Shown piece after piece: positions 18,725 to 27,570 of a stretch of DNA of 64,000 bases. Both the position numbers and the translations under genes were made by a program. The DNA comes from Acidimicrobiia bacterium (GTDB lineage: Bacteria > Actinomycetota > Acidimicrobiia > Acidimicrobiales > CATQHL01): positions 1 through 64,000 of the forward strand of contig VXXM01000029.1 of NCBI GenBank assembly GCA_009835395.1. Reading direction: 5' to 3'. The notes under the pieces are model-generated. The model did no database searches and had not been told where the DNA came from. It saw nothing but the letters and a program-made list of their open reading frames with translations. Numbering within the stretch: position 1 is the first letter of the stretch; every line of letters starts with the position of its first letter.

Positions 18725-19746
18725 CGCCGGTCCTGCAGCTGCGGGATCACGGAGTCGCCGATCGACGTAATGACGTCCAGGGTGGCGCCGAGCGAGGGTC
18801 CCTGGAAGTGGCGCAGCCGTAGGAGCATCTCCTCGGGATTCAACGTGCGGCGCCACTCCTCGAGTTGCGCCAGCCAGGTCTCGGTCGAACCGCAGAGCAC
18901 GCGGTCGGGAAGGACGTGGTGGAGTTGCAGGTCGGCGGGGCTCCCCACCTCGGCGAGCCACGGGTCGAAACGCTCGTCGTAGGCGTTGCCGCGCTCGAAG
19001 TACACCCGCGAGTAGCCGAGCACGTGAGGGCCGTAGGCGGCGCGTGCGGCTTCGTCGGTCTCATCCAGCCACGCCTCGCGGAACAGCACGATCCGGGGCT
19101 CTTTGCCGGCGGCTGCGCACTCGGCTCGGTAGACGTCGGCGAGATGGCTGATCCAGCGCCCGCTGCGAATGGGGTCGGTGATCCAGCCGTCGGCCATGCG
19201 CGCCGCCCGCCGCACGCCGGGGACGCTCCAGGCCCCGATGAACACCTCCAGATTGTCTGCGCCGAGCGCCGGATCTCGGCGGGGGACAGTGCCTTGCCAG
19301 GGATCCGGGACCTCGATGAGATCGCCTGATCGGAATGCCTCGATGACCTGCATTCCGATATCCATGCGGTCCTTGCGCTCGTTGAGGTCCACCCCGAACG
19401 GCTCGAAGTCACCGCTGAAGTAGCCGACGCCGGTTGTGAGGCGGAAGCGTCCAGGGAACATGGCGTCCAGCACGGAGGCGTCCTCGGCCACCGTTACCGG
19501 ATGATGGACCGGCAGGACGGTGACGCAGGTGCCGAACTTCATCTGCCGCGTCGCCGCCAGTCCGAACGCGCAGAGCAGCATCGGGCTGGTCGTGTAGGTG
19601 GTGTCACCCGAGTGCTTCTCGCCGGTGTAGGCGCCGTACCAGCCGGCGTCTTCGGCGGTGCGGCACTCGCTGAGGAAGCCGTCCATGTCGAGACGGCGCT
19701 CGCCGCCTTCGAGTTTCTGGACGGCGGGGGCGATGCTGAACTTCAT
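18721..19746 (-). CDS. LLM-class flavin-dependent (F420/FMN) oxidoreductase
   Basis: AEDAGWYGAYTGEKH, GTCVTVLPVHHPVTVAEDASVLDAMFPGRFRLTTGVGY are luciferase-like monooxygenase hallmarks. Confidence 0.9.
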   Translation of the reverse strand: MKFSIAPAVQKLEGGERRLDMDGFLSECRTAEDAGWYGAYTGEKHSGDTTYTTSPMLLCAFGLAATRQMKFGTCVTVLPVHHPVTVAEDASVLDAMFPGRFRLTTGVGYFSGDFEPFGVDLNERKDRMDIGMQVIEAFRSGDLIEVPDPWQGTVPRRDPALGADNLEVFIGAWSVPGVRRAARMADGWITDPIRSGRWISHLADVYRAECAAAGKEPRIVLFREAWLDETDEAARAAYGPHVLGYSRVYFERGNAYDERFDPWLAEVGSPADLQLHHVLPDRVLCGSTETWLAQLEEWRRTLNPEEMLLRLRHFQGPSLGATLDVITSIGDSVIPQLQDRR

Positions 19747-19772
19747 TGTCGGGTGGCGGCGGGTCGAGGCTC

Positions 19773-20480
19773 TCAGACGGTCCAGTTCGTGGCGTTGAGC
19801 AGCGTGGCGCTGAGGGCGGCGACGTTGTAGGCCAGGTTCGAGACGTCCGAGCCGAACGCCTCGCGGTACCGGCCGGCGACTGCGTCGGGCGCACTGTCGG
19901 CGACGGCCTCCTCGACCGTCGCCCACTCGCTGAGGACGATCCAATCCGGCTGGGAGGACGGGAAGAGCGGGTGCTTGCCGTGCTGGCGCCCGACACGACC
20001 GGCGATGAACCCCGGGCGATCGGCTTGGCGAGCCGCCTCGTCGGCGCGGTACCAGGACAGGAACCCTTCCTCGGCGTCCTCGGCGATGTCGAGACGCAGC
20101 GTGGACACGACCGGCGAGGTGACGGCCCCGCGTCGCGACGGGCGGCTGCCGGGCCCCAGCGCGGACTCCGGGACACCCACGGTCAGCTCCTGGGTGTAGG
20201 TCGTGTTGGAGTGGTTGCTGATCTTGTGCAGCACTTCGTCGACCAGTTGCGTGTCCCTGCGGCGCACGTCGACGTACGCCTCGGAGGAGAAGATCTCCAG
20301 GTCGGGCACCTCGTAGACGTTGCAGATGAAGGGCCCGCCAACGACCGAGTGATAGGCGTTGCAGCTGTGGAAGCCCACCTCGATGAGGTCCGGGCCGTGG
20401 CGCGTGTCGTACCACTTGACGAATTCGTCGAGGTAGTCGTCCTCGACGTCCATCCGCACCACGTAGAGCAGGGGGAGCAC
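19773..20480 (-). CDS. Dimeric alpha-beta barrel (EthD-like) protein
   Basis: MLPLLYVVRMDVEDDYLDEFVKWYDTRHGPDLIEVGFHSCNAYHSV; a second barrel-like half LRLDIAEDAEEGFLSWYRADEAARQADRPGFIAGRV. Confidence 0.65.
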   Translation of the reverse strand: MLPLLYVVRMDVEDDYLDEFVKWYDTRHGPDLIEVGFHSCNAYHSVVGGPFICNVYEVPDLEIFSSEAYVDVRRRDTQLVDEVLHKISNHSNTTYTQELTVGVPESALGPGSRPSRRGAVTSPVVSTLRLDIAEDAEEGFLSWYRADEAARQADRPGFIAGRVGRQHGKHPLFPSSQPDWIVLSEWATVEEAVADSAPDAVAGRYREAFGSDVSNLAYNVAALSATLLNATNWTV

Positions 20481-20605
20481 CGCTCGGTGACGCTAGCAGC
20501 GGCTTCTGGCGATCCTGCGCCTCGTGCTAGTGTCCTGCGTCTGTGTGCCGGGAGCGCCCGCTTCCGGCGGTCTCGGCCGATCTGGCTGTGCGAAAGGGGC
20601 AGATT

Positions 20606-22114
20606 GTGAAAACCATGCGTCGGCGTCACTTGTTCAAGTTGCTCGGGATTTCCCTGGCGATTGCCCTCGCGGGCGCGGCCTGCGGAGGTACGGATGGTGA
20701 CACCTCTGCTGATGCGGACGCCGCGATGAGTGCCGCCTCAGGTGCGAGCGCCACCGCTGCTTCCGCTCTTGCCGAGGCCGCCGATGCGGCTGCGGCAGCG
20801 GACCTGGCGTTGGCAGCGGCTCAGGAGGCACATGCCGCGGCGGAACTTGCCCAGGCCACGGCCTCGGGCAATCAGGAGGCGGTTGCCGAGGCAGAGGCTG
20901 CGCTCGCCCAGGCCCAGCTGGCGGCCGATGCGGCCCGCGCCGATGCGGCCGCGGCGCAGCAGGAAGCCGAGGAAGCGCGCGCCGCAGCGGCGCAGGCGGC
21001 GGAGGCAGCCGAGGACGTGGCAGCGGAGCCGGCGGAGGATCCGATGGTTGCCGGGGCGCGACGCATCACCGAGGCGGCGTTGGCCGGCATGGTCACGTCG
21101 CTGAAGGAGACGGGGAACACTCCCGCTGACGTCACGGGGCTGACGACCTGGGGCGGGCCCTCCTCTACGCCGACACCGCCGAGCGGGGTCAGCATCGTCA
21201 CCATCCCGTGCGCACCCGTGCCGCCGTGCTCGACCGTCAGCGACTTCGTCGACATGGTTGCTGCCGAGTTGGGTTGGGAGCACGAGATGATCGCCGGGGC
21301 AGGGACGCCGGAGAGCTACGTCGCGGCGTTCGACAGCGCCATCGCCAAGGGTCCCGACGTGATCCTGGGTGCGGCGGCTCCGGGAGCGCTCGTCGGCGAC
21401 CGGCTCGACCTCGCCGCCGACGCCGGGATCATCACGATCTCACTGGCCGACCTCCCCGAGCCCGATCCGGACGCCCTCGCGGCCTACGACGCCTACGTGT
21501 CGCTGCGGAGTCCCCTGCTCGGCGCGCTGCAGGCATTCGCGGTGATCGCCGACTCGGGCGGTACCGCCAACGTGAGCATGATCCGGGATGCCACGTTCCC
21601 GACCCTGGCCGCCACCGCGGACGAGGTGGAGCAGATCATGGCGCAGTGCGCCGGCTGCTCGCTGCACATCCAGGACTGGCTCATCACCGACGCCTTCGAT
21701 CCCGCCGCCGTGGACGGCATCATCAGCGGCATCCTTGCCCAGAACCCCGACGTCGAGTACCTGATCATGCCGTACTCGCTCGGCGACACAGCCGTCATCG
21801 AGTCGCTGCGCACGGCGGGACGCTCCGACGTGAAGGTCCTGCACAAGGATCCCAACGACGAGGGTCTGACGAACGTGATCAACGGCGGCGCCTGGCTGAC
21901 GGCCGCCTCGTCGCTGGAGTGGCTGGCTTGGGCCGGCATCGACCAGGCCATCCGCGGCCTGACCGGCGCGCCGTACCTCGGTGCCCTGGATCTCGGCATC
22001 GGTGTGCTGCTGTTCGACGCCGACAACGCGCCGAGTGATCTGAACCAGGACCAGACGTTCGCCGATGCCGTCGACTTCCGTTCCGAGTACCGGGCGCTCT
22101 GGGGCATCGGCTAG
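20606..22114 (+). CDS. ABC-importer substrate-binding lipoprotein (RbsB-like) with Ala-rich coiled-coil N-terminal stalk
   Basis: Signal and lipobox ISLAIALAGAACGG, ~115-residue Ala/Glu/Gln-rich helical region, then periplasmic-binding domain (GTPESYVAAFDSAIAKGPDVILG; PDVEYLIMPYSLGDTAVIESLR). Start 20606 (GTG) or 20615 (ATG). Confidence 0.85.
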   Translation: MKTMRRRHLFKLLGISLAIALAGAACGGTDGDTSADADAAMSAASGASATAASALAEAADAAAAADLALAAAQEAHAAAELAQATASGNQEAVAEAEAALAQAQLAADAARADAAAAQQEAEEARAAAAQAAEAAEDVAAEPAEDPMVAGARRITEAALAGMVTSLKETGNTPADVTGLTTWGGPSSTPTPPSGVSIVTIPCAPVPPCSTVSDFVDMVAAELGWEHEMIAGAGTPESYVAAFDSAIAKGPDVILGAAAPGALVGDRLDLAADAGIITISLADLPEPDPDALAAYDAYVSLRSPLLGALQAFAVIADSGGTANVSMIRDATFPTLAATADEVEQIMAQCAGCSLHIQDWLITDAFDPAAVDGIISGILAQNPDVEYLIMPYSLGDTAVIESLRTAGRSDVKVLHKDPNDEGLTNVINGGAWLTAASSLEWLAWAGIDQAIRGLTGAPYLGALDLGIGVLLFDADNAPSDLNQDQTFADAVDFRSEYRALWGIG

Positions 22115-22133
22115 CTCCCAACGGGCCGCAGAG

Positions 22134-23648
22134 GTGACCGCGACAGGACGGGGCTCGGAGGAGAACCAGCCTGTCGCGGGCCGCTTCAGCGGCGTGACGA
22201 AGGTCTACGGCGGCACGGTCGCGCTGGCCGAGGCCGACTTCGAGGTCCTCGCCGGCGAGATCCACGGGCTGTTGGGCGAGAACGGCGCAGGAAAGTCCAC
22301 GCTCGTCAAGATCGCCGCCGGTGTGGAGATCCCCGACGCGGGCTCGGTGGAGTTGTTCGGCGAGGTCCTCCCGACCGGCTTCGGCCCCGAAGCGGTCGCC
22401 CGACGTGGCTGCGCCTTCATTCACCAGCAGCACGGTCTCGTGGGCGCACTCACCATCGCGGAGAATGTGGCGTTGACCGCCGGGTTCCCGACTCGTGGGG
22501 GCAGCATCGACCGCAACGAGCTCCGAGCCCGAGCCCGGGGCGCGCTGGCTCGTATGGGCGTCGACCTCGACGTGGACACCGAGGTTGCCGACCTGCCGAT
22601 CGCGCTGCGGGCCCAGGTGGCGATCGCACGGGCGGTGGCCACGAACGCCCGGCTGCTGGTGCTGGACGAGCCGACCGCCAGCCTGCACGCCGGGGCCGTG
22701 CGCGACCTGTTCTCGATCCTGCGGCGCCTTCGATCCGAGGGCGTTGCCATCGTGCTGATCACCCATCGCATCGATGAGGTGATGGGAATCTGCGACCGGG
22801 TCAGCGTGATCCGCGACGGCAGGACCGTGGTGACCAGAGACATCGAGGGACTCTCGGAGTCCGAGTTGGTCACGCTGATCGTGGGCCGCGAAGTGGCGCC
22901 CGTGGCAGTCGATTCGCATGACGCAGTGCACACGGATGTGCTGTCGGTGCGCCACCTCGAGAGTGGCGGTTTCGGGCCGCTCTCGCTCTCGGTGCGGGAG
23001 GGGGAGATGGTCGCCGTCACGGGACTGGCCGACTCGGGTCATCACACGTTGGGGCGGCTGCTGTTCGGTTTGGAGTCGTCCACGGGCGGATCGATGGAAA
23101 TGGGAGGTCGGGAGTTCCGGCCGAGCGACCCCGTCGATGCGATGGCGGCCGGCATCGCGTACGTCCCCGCCGACCGCGTCGAGGAAGGCGCGGCGACGGA
23201 GTTGACGCTGCGCGAGAACATCTTCATGAACCCCGACAAACCGTCGTTGCGGCGGATCCGCGGGCGTGCCGAGAGAGGTCAGGCGCGGACACTGCTGGAT
23301 CGTTTCGATGTCCGCCCGCCCGAGCCCGAAGCCGAACTGTCGACACTCTCGGGCGGGAACGCCCAGAAAGTCGTCATCGCCAAGTGGCTGCGTACGCGGC
23401 CTCGCCTCCTGGTCCTCGTCGAACCGACGGGCGCGGTCGACGTGGGCGCCCGCGCCGAGATCTACACCAAGATCCGAGCTGTGCTCGGCGAGGGCACGAG
23501 CGTTCTTCTGATCAGTTCGGACTTCGAGGAGATTGCGCAGGTTGCCGACCGTGTCGCCGTCCTGCACCGCGGTCGCCTCATCGAGTCGATCTCCCGGCGC
23601 GACCTCACCGAGGACGCCATCAGCAGCGCGGTGTACCGGGCAGCGTGA
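22134..23648 (+). CDS. Sugar-type ABC transporter ATPase with two NBDs (RbsA/MglA-like)
   Basis: GLLGENGAGKSTLVKIAAG, LLVLDEPTASLHAGAVRDLF, VLITHRIDEVMGICDRVSVIRDG; second NBD LSGGNAQKVVIAKWL, LLVLVEPTGAVDVGARAEI. Confidence 0.93.
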   Translation: MTATGRGSEENQPVAGRFSGVTKVYGGTVALAEADFEVLAGEIHGLLGENGAGKSTLVKIAAGVEIPDAGSVELFGEVLPTGFGPEAVARRGCAFIHQQHGLVGALTIAENVALTAGFPTRGGSIDRNELRARARGALARMGVDLDVDTEVADLPIALRAQVAIARAVATNARLLVLDEPTASLHAGAVRDLFSILRRLRSEGVAIVLITHRIDEVMGICDRVSVIRDGRTVVTRDIEGLSESELVTLIVGREVAPVAVDSHDAVHTDVLSVRHLESGGFGPLSLSVREGEMVAVTGLADSGHHTLGRLLFGLESSTGGSMEMGGREFRPSDPVDAMAAGIAYVPADRVEEGAATELTLRENIFMNPDKPSLRRIRGRAERGQARTLLDRFDVRPPEPEAELSTLSGGNAQKVVIAKWLRTRPRLLVLVEPTGAVDVGARAEIYTKIRAVLGEGTSVLLISSDFEEIAQVADRVAVLHRGRLIESISRRDLTEDAISSAVYRAA

Positions 23649-23694
23649 GGCGTGAGCGCGGTGAGAGCCGATCGGCCCACGGAGCGTCGGTGAC

Positions 23695-24783
23695 ATGACC
23701 GATTCCGGCCGCGACCGTGCCCAGCCGGCGGCTGAGAGCCGGAGCGTCGAGATGGCCTCGCTGCTGTCGGGCTACGTCGGCCGGTACGCCATCCCCCTCC
23801 TGCTCATCGCCGAGCTGGTTCTCTTCTCGGTCCTGCGCCCGGAGAGTTTCGCGACCATCAACAACTTCAGGGCGATCCTCGACCGCGAGACAGTGCTCGT
23901 GCTGCTCGCCTTCGCGGCAATGATGCCCCTGATCGTCGGCGAGTTCGATCTGTCGGTGGCGTCGAACCTCTCGTTCGCGCAGCTCATCGTCGTCGGCTTC
24001 GCGGTCAACCAGGCGTTTCCGGCGTGGTTGGCGCTCATCTGCACGCTGGCCGTCGGCATGTTCATCGGCCTCGTGAACGGCGTGGCCGTCGTGAAGCTGA
24101 AGGTGCCGAGCATCGTCGCCACGCTCGCCACCGGCACGATCCTCGAAGGGATCTCGCTGCGTTACTCGTCGCGCACCATCCTCGGCGCGCCCGATCCCCT
24201 GACGACCGTGTTCCGCAAGCGAGTCTTCGAGGGTGTCTCCGGGGGGCTGCCGTTGACGGTGGTCTATGCGCTCGTGATCGCCCTCGTCGTATGGTTCGTG
24301 CTGTCGGGTATGCCCACCGGGCGGCGCATGTACGCCGTCGGCGGCAACCGTCGCGCCGCCGAGTTGAGCGGCATTCGGTCCGACCGCATGGTGATGGGCA
24401 CGTTCGTGGTGGCGGGTCTGCTCGCCTCGGCGGGCGGCGCCATGTTGGGAGGGCGCATCGGCACGGGCACGCCGAGCACGGGCCTGACCCTGCTGATCCC
24501 GGCCTTCGCCGCCGTCTTCCTCGGGGCCACCACGATTCGCCCGGGCCGCTACAACGTCTGGGGAGCGGTGCTGGCGGTCTACACCATCGAGGTGGCCATC
24601 TCGGGACTGCAGCAGGTGGGCGTCGGGAAGTGGATCGAGAAGGTGGTGGAAGGCGGCGCCCTGTTGGGTGCCATCGCCCTGTCGGGATGGGCGTTGCGGC
24701 TGCGAGCCCGCAAGGCGCGCGAGCGCGAGCTGGCGATCCTGGCCCGAACCGAGGAGAAGGAGACCGGAACCGATGGAATGTGA
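23695..24783 (+). CDS. Sugar-type ABC transporter permease (RbsC-like)
   Basis: MPLIVGEFDLSVASNLSFAQLIV, TLATGTILEGISLRYSSRTILG, YAVGGNRRAAELSGIRSDRMVMGTFVVAGLLASAGGAML. Confidence 0.92.
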   Translation: MTDSGRDRAQPAAESRSVEMASLLSGYVGRYAIPLLLIAELVLFSVLRPESFATINNFRAILDRETVLVLLAFAAMMPLIVGEFDLSVASNLSFAQLIVVGFAVNQAFPAWLALICTLAVGMFIGLVNGVAVVKLKVPSIVATLATGTILEGISLRYSSRTILGAPDPLTTVFRKRVFEGVSGGLPLTVVYALVIALVVWFVLSGMPTGRRMYAVGGNRRAAELSGIRSDRMVMGTFVVAGLLASAGGAMLGGRIGTGTPSTGLTLLIPAFAAVFLGATTIRPGRYNVWGAVLAVYTIEVAISGLQQVGVGKWIEKVVEGGALLGAIALSGWALRLRARKARERELAILARTEEKETGTDGM

Positions 24784-26353
24784 CTTTCTGATCGTCGGCG
24801 CCGGGGCCGCGGGCTGCGTGCTGGCGAACCGCCTGTCGGCCGATCCGTCCAACCGGGTCCTGCTGCTCGAGGCGGGGGGCAGCGACCTCGTCGACGATGT
24901 GGAGATGCCGTTCGGCCAGCGCAACGTGGTCGGCAATCCGGCGACCGACTGGTGCTTCATGGCCGAACCCGACCCCACCCGGGACGATCGCGTCGACATG
25001 TGGCCGGTTGGCAGGGTCCTGGGCGGGGGCACGTCGATCAACGGCCTGGTCTGGATCCGCGGCCAGCGCCGCGACTACGACGACTGGGCCGCGTCGGGGG
25101 CGACCGGTTGGGACTACGACTCCCTGTTGCCGTACTTCCGCCGCAGCGAGTCCTTCGAGGGAGGAGCGGACGAGTTCCGGGGCGGCGACGGGCCCGTCAG
25201 CGTGTCCCGCCTGCGAACGCCGCACGAGCTCGTCGACGTGTTCGTGGCCGCAGGGGTCGAGGCCGGCTTCCGGGCGAACGCCGATCCCAACGGTGCCGAC
25301 CCCGAGGGGTTCGCGCCCGTGCAGACGAACCAGCGGGAGGGCCGGCGGGAGACCGCGGCCCGGGCGTACCTGGCGCCGGTGCTCGACCGCCCCAACCTCG
25401 AGATCCGCACGGGCGCCGCGGTCAGCCGGCTGTTGCTGGAAGGGGAGCGCTGTACCGGCGTGGTGACATCCGGAGGCGAGCTGCGGGCGTCGCGGGAAGT
25501 CGTGTTGTCGGCCGGGGCGATCATGTCGCCGAAGCTGCTGATGCTGTCGGGCATCGGTCCCCCATCCGAACTCACCGAGTTGGGGATCGAGGTGGTGGTG
25601 GAAGCCGAGGGCGTCGGTCGGAACCTCCAGGAGCATCCGATCACGTTCGTGAGCTTCTTCGTCAACGTGCCGACGCTCAACACGATGCTGCTGGGCGATC
25701 CGGACGGCTGCGTGGAGGAGTGGCGGCGTGCGGGTACCGGCGCTATGACGTCTCCAGTGGCGCAGGGGTATGCCTTCTTCCGCAGCGACCCGTCGCTGGA
25801 CCGGCCGGACCTCCAGTTCCACTTCACGCCCATCGGGTTCGACTTCGGACCCGACGGCCTGGCGCTCCACGAGCGTCCCGCCTGCATGATCGCCGCCAAC
25901 CTGTGCCGGCCGAACGCTCGTGGCACGGTCACCCTGCGCTCGACGGATCCCGCCGACCCGCCCCGCATCTCCCATGAACTGATGGGCGATGCCGACGACG
26001 TGGCGCGTCTGGCGAAGGGATGCGAGATCGCCCAGCGCGTCTTCGAGACCGAGGCGTTCGCCCCCTACCTCACGGAGCAGCAATTGCCGCCGGCCCCGCC
26101 CAGCGGTCCCGAGGAGTGGGGGGCGTACGCGCGGGCCACCGCCGGCCTCGCCTACCACCCCAGCGGCACCTGCCGGATGGGCAGCGATGACGGCGCGGTG
26201 GTGGACCCGTCGCTGCGCGTGCGCGGCGTTGATGGCCTCCGGGTGGTCGATGCCTCGGTGATGCCGCGTATCGTGAGCGCCAACACCAACGCCACGGTGA
26301 TAGCGATCGGCGAGAGGGCGGCGGATCTGATCCTCGCCGGCGACGATTCCTAG
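24773..26353 (+). CDS. GMC family FAD-dependent oxidoreductase (choline/alcohol dehydrogenase-like)
   Basis: MECDFLIVGAGAAGCVLANRLS...LLLEAGG, GRVLGGGTSINGLVWIRG, SAGAIMSPKLLMLSGIGP, C-terminal YHPSGTCRMGSD and ASVMPRIVSANTNATVIAIGERAADLI. Confidence 0.94.
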   Translation: MECDFLIVGAGAAGCVLANRLSADPSNRVLLLEAGGSDLVDDVEMPFGQRNVVGNPATDWCFMAEPDPTRDDRVDMWPVGRVLGGGTSINGLVWIRGQRRDYDDWAASGATGWDYDSLLPYFRRSESFEGGADEFRGGDGPVSVSRLRTPHELVDVFVAAGVEAGFRANADPNGADPEGFAPVQTNQREGRRETAARAYLAPVLDRPNLEIRTGAAVSRLLLEGERCTGVVTSGGELRASREVVLSAGAIMSPKLLMLSGIGPPSELTELGIEVVVEAEGVGRNLQEHPITFVSFFVNVPTLNTMLLGDPDGCVEEWRRAGTGAMTSPVAQGYAFFRSDPSLDRPDLQFHFTPIGFDFGPDGLALHERPACMIAANLCRPNARGTVTLRSTDPADPPRISHELMGDADDVARLAKGCEIAQRVFETEAFAPYLTEQQLPPAPPSGPEEWGAYARATAGLAYHPSGTCRMGSDDGAVVDPSLRVRGVDGLRVVDASVMPRIVSANTNATVIAIGERAADLILAGDDS

Positions 26354-26361
26354 GAGGGACT

Positions 26362-27489
26362 ATGCAGACGCGTGCCGCTGTTCTCGAAGAGTTCAAGGCT
26401 CCGATGGTTGTGCAGGACCTGGAGTTGGATCCGCCGAAGGCGAACGAGGTGCTCGTCGCCGTGCGGGCCTGCGGGTTGTGTCACTCCGACTACACCGTCC
26501 TGGTAGGCGATGTTCCCGTGGCGCTTCCGGTGGTGTGCGGCCACGAGGCGGCCGGCGACGTCATCGAGGTCGGCTCCGGCGTCACCAAGGTGTCGGTCGG
26601 TGACCGCGTCGCCCTCATCTGGATCCCGGCCTGCGGTCACTGCCGCTACTGCGCCCGCGGCTGGGAATACCTCTGCAACCAGGGCGCCGGCGTGCTGGAG
26701 GGCGTGCAACTCGACGGCACGCACCGGTTCCACAAGGCCGACGGCACCGACGTCTACCAGCTCACCATCCTCGGTGGTTTCTCGCGCCACACGGTGGTCC
26801 CGGAGGACTCGGTGGTGCCGATCCCCGACGACGTGCCCTACGAAGTGGCCGGGACCATCGCCTGCCGCGCCGCGACGGGGTGGGGTGCAGTCGTCAACAG
26901 GGGCCGGGCACAGCCCGGGGACACCGTGGCGGTGTTCGGGATCGGCGGTGTCGGCGTCTCGGCCATCCAGGGGGCGCGCATCGCCGGCGCCTCCTACATC
27001 TACGCCATCGACATTCTGGACTCGAAGTTGGAGAAGGCCGTCGAGTTCGGCGCCACGCACACTCTCAACATCGGCCGCCTCAGCCGGGAGGAGGTCGCCG
27101 AGGCGATCGGCGAGGTGACCAACGGGCAGGGTGCCGACGTGGCCGTCTCCTGCGTGGACATCCAGACCACCGAGACGATCGCCAACGCCTACGCGGCCAT
27201 CGCCAAGGGAGGGCGCTGCGTGCTGGTGGCGCCCGCCAACATCACCCTCGACGAGGTGCGGGTACCGGTGACCGACCTCGTGTTCTCCAACAAGGCCATC
27301 CAGGGTTGCCTGTACGGCTCAGCCAACTTCCACGACGACATGCCGCGGATCATCGACCTCTACCGTCAGGGCCAGTTCCAGATCGAGGAGATGATCACCG
27401 CCCGCTACACGATCGACGAGATCAACGAGGGCTACGACGACATGGTGGCGGGCAAGAACATCTGCGGGATGCTCATCCACGACCACTAG
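26362..27489 (+). CDS. Zn-dependent alcohol dehydrogenase of the NDMA-dependent (nicotinoprotein, mycofactocin-associated) type
   Basis: AVLEEFKAPMVVQDLELDPPKANEVLVAVRACGLCHSDYTVLVGDVPVALPVVCGHEAAG, CGHCRYCARGWEYLC, GGVGVSAIQGARIAGA, DEINEGYDDMVAGKNICGMLI. Confidence 0.88.
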   Translation: MQTRAAVLEEFKAPMVVQDLELDPPKANEVLVAVRACGLCHSDYTVLVGDVPVALPVVCGHEAAGDVIEVGSGVTKVSVGDRVALIWIPACGHCRYCARGWEYLCNQGAGVLEGVQLDGTHRFHKADGTDVYQLTILGGFSRHTVVPEDSVVPIPDDVPYEVAGTIACRAATGWGAVVNRGRAQPGDTVAVFGIGGVGVSAIQGARIAGASYIYAIDILDSKLEKAVEFGATHTLNIGRLSREEVAEAIGEVTNGQGADVAVSCVDIQTTETIANAYAAIAKGGRCVLVAPANITLDEVRVPVTDLVFSNKAIQGCLYGSANFHDDMPRIIDLYRQGQFQIEEMITARYTIDEINEGYDDMVAGKNICGMLIHDH

Positions 27490-27521
27490 GGCTGCTGGCG
27501 AGGCCGCCTTCCGGCCCGGTT

Positions 27522-27548
27522 GGCCCCGACCCCACGCGTCGCGGGGCC
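27522..27548. terminator. Inverted repeat between convergent genes (possible bidirectional terminator)
   Basis: GGCCCCG ... CGGGGCC between ADH (+) and binding-protein gene (-). Confidence 0.4.
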
Positions 27549-27570
27549 GGGGCGTCCAGGTCCTCTCGGC

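Noticed and set aside
21879-23696. 605-aa minus-strand ORF over importer 1 ATPase
   Set aside because: Plus frame contains intact ABC motifs; antisense is compositional artefact.
24773-26353. Assigning the GMC oxidoreductase as MftG
   Set aside because: Sequence looks closer to choline/alcohol dehydrogenase-type GMC enzymes, and it is ~10 kb from mftA; HMM test would be needed.
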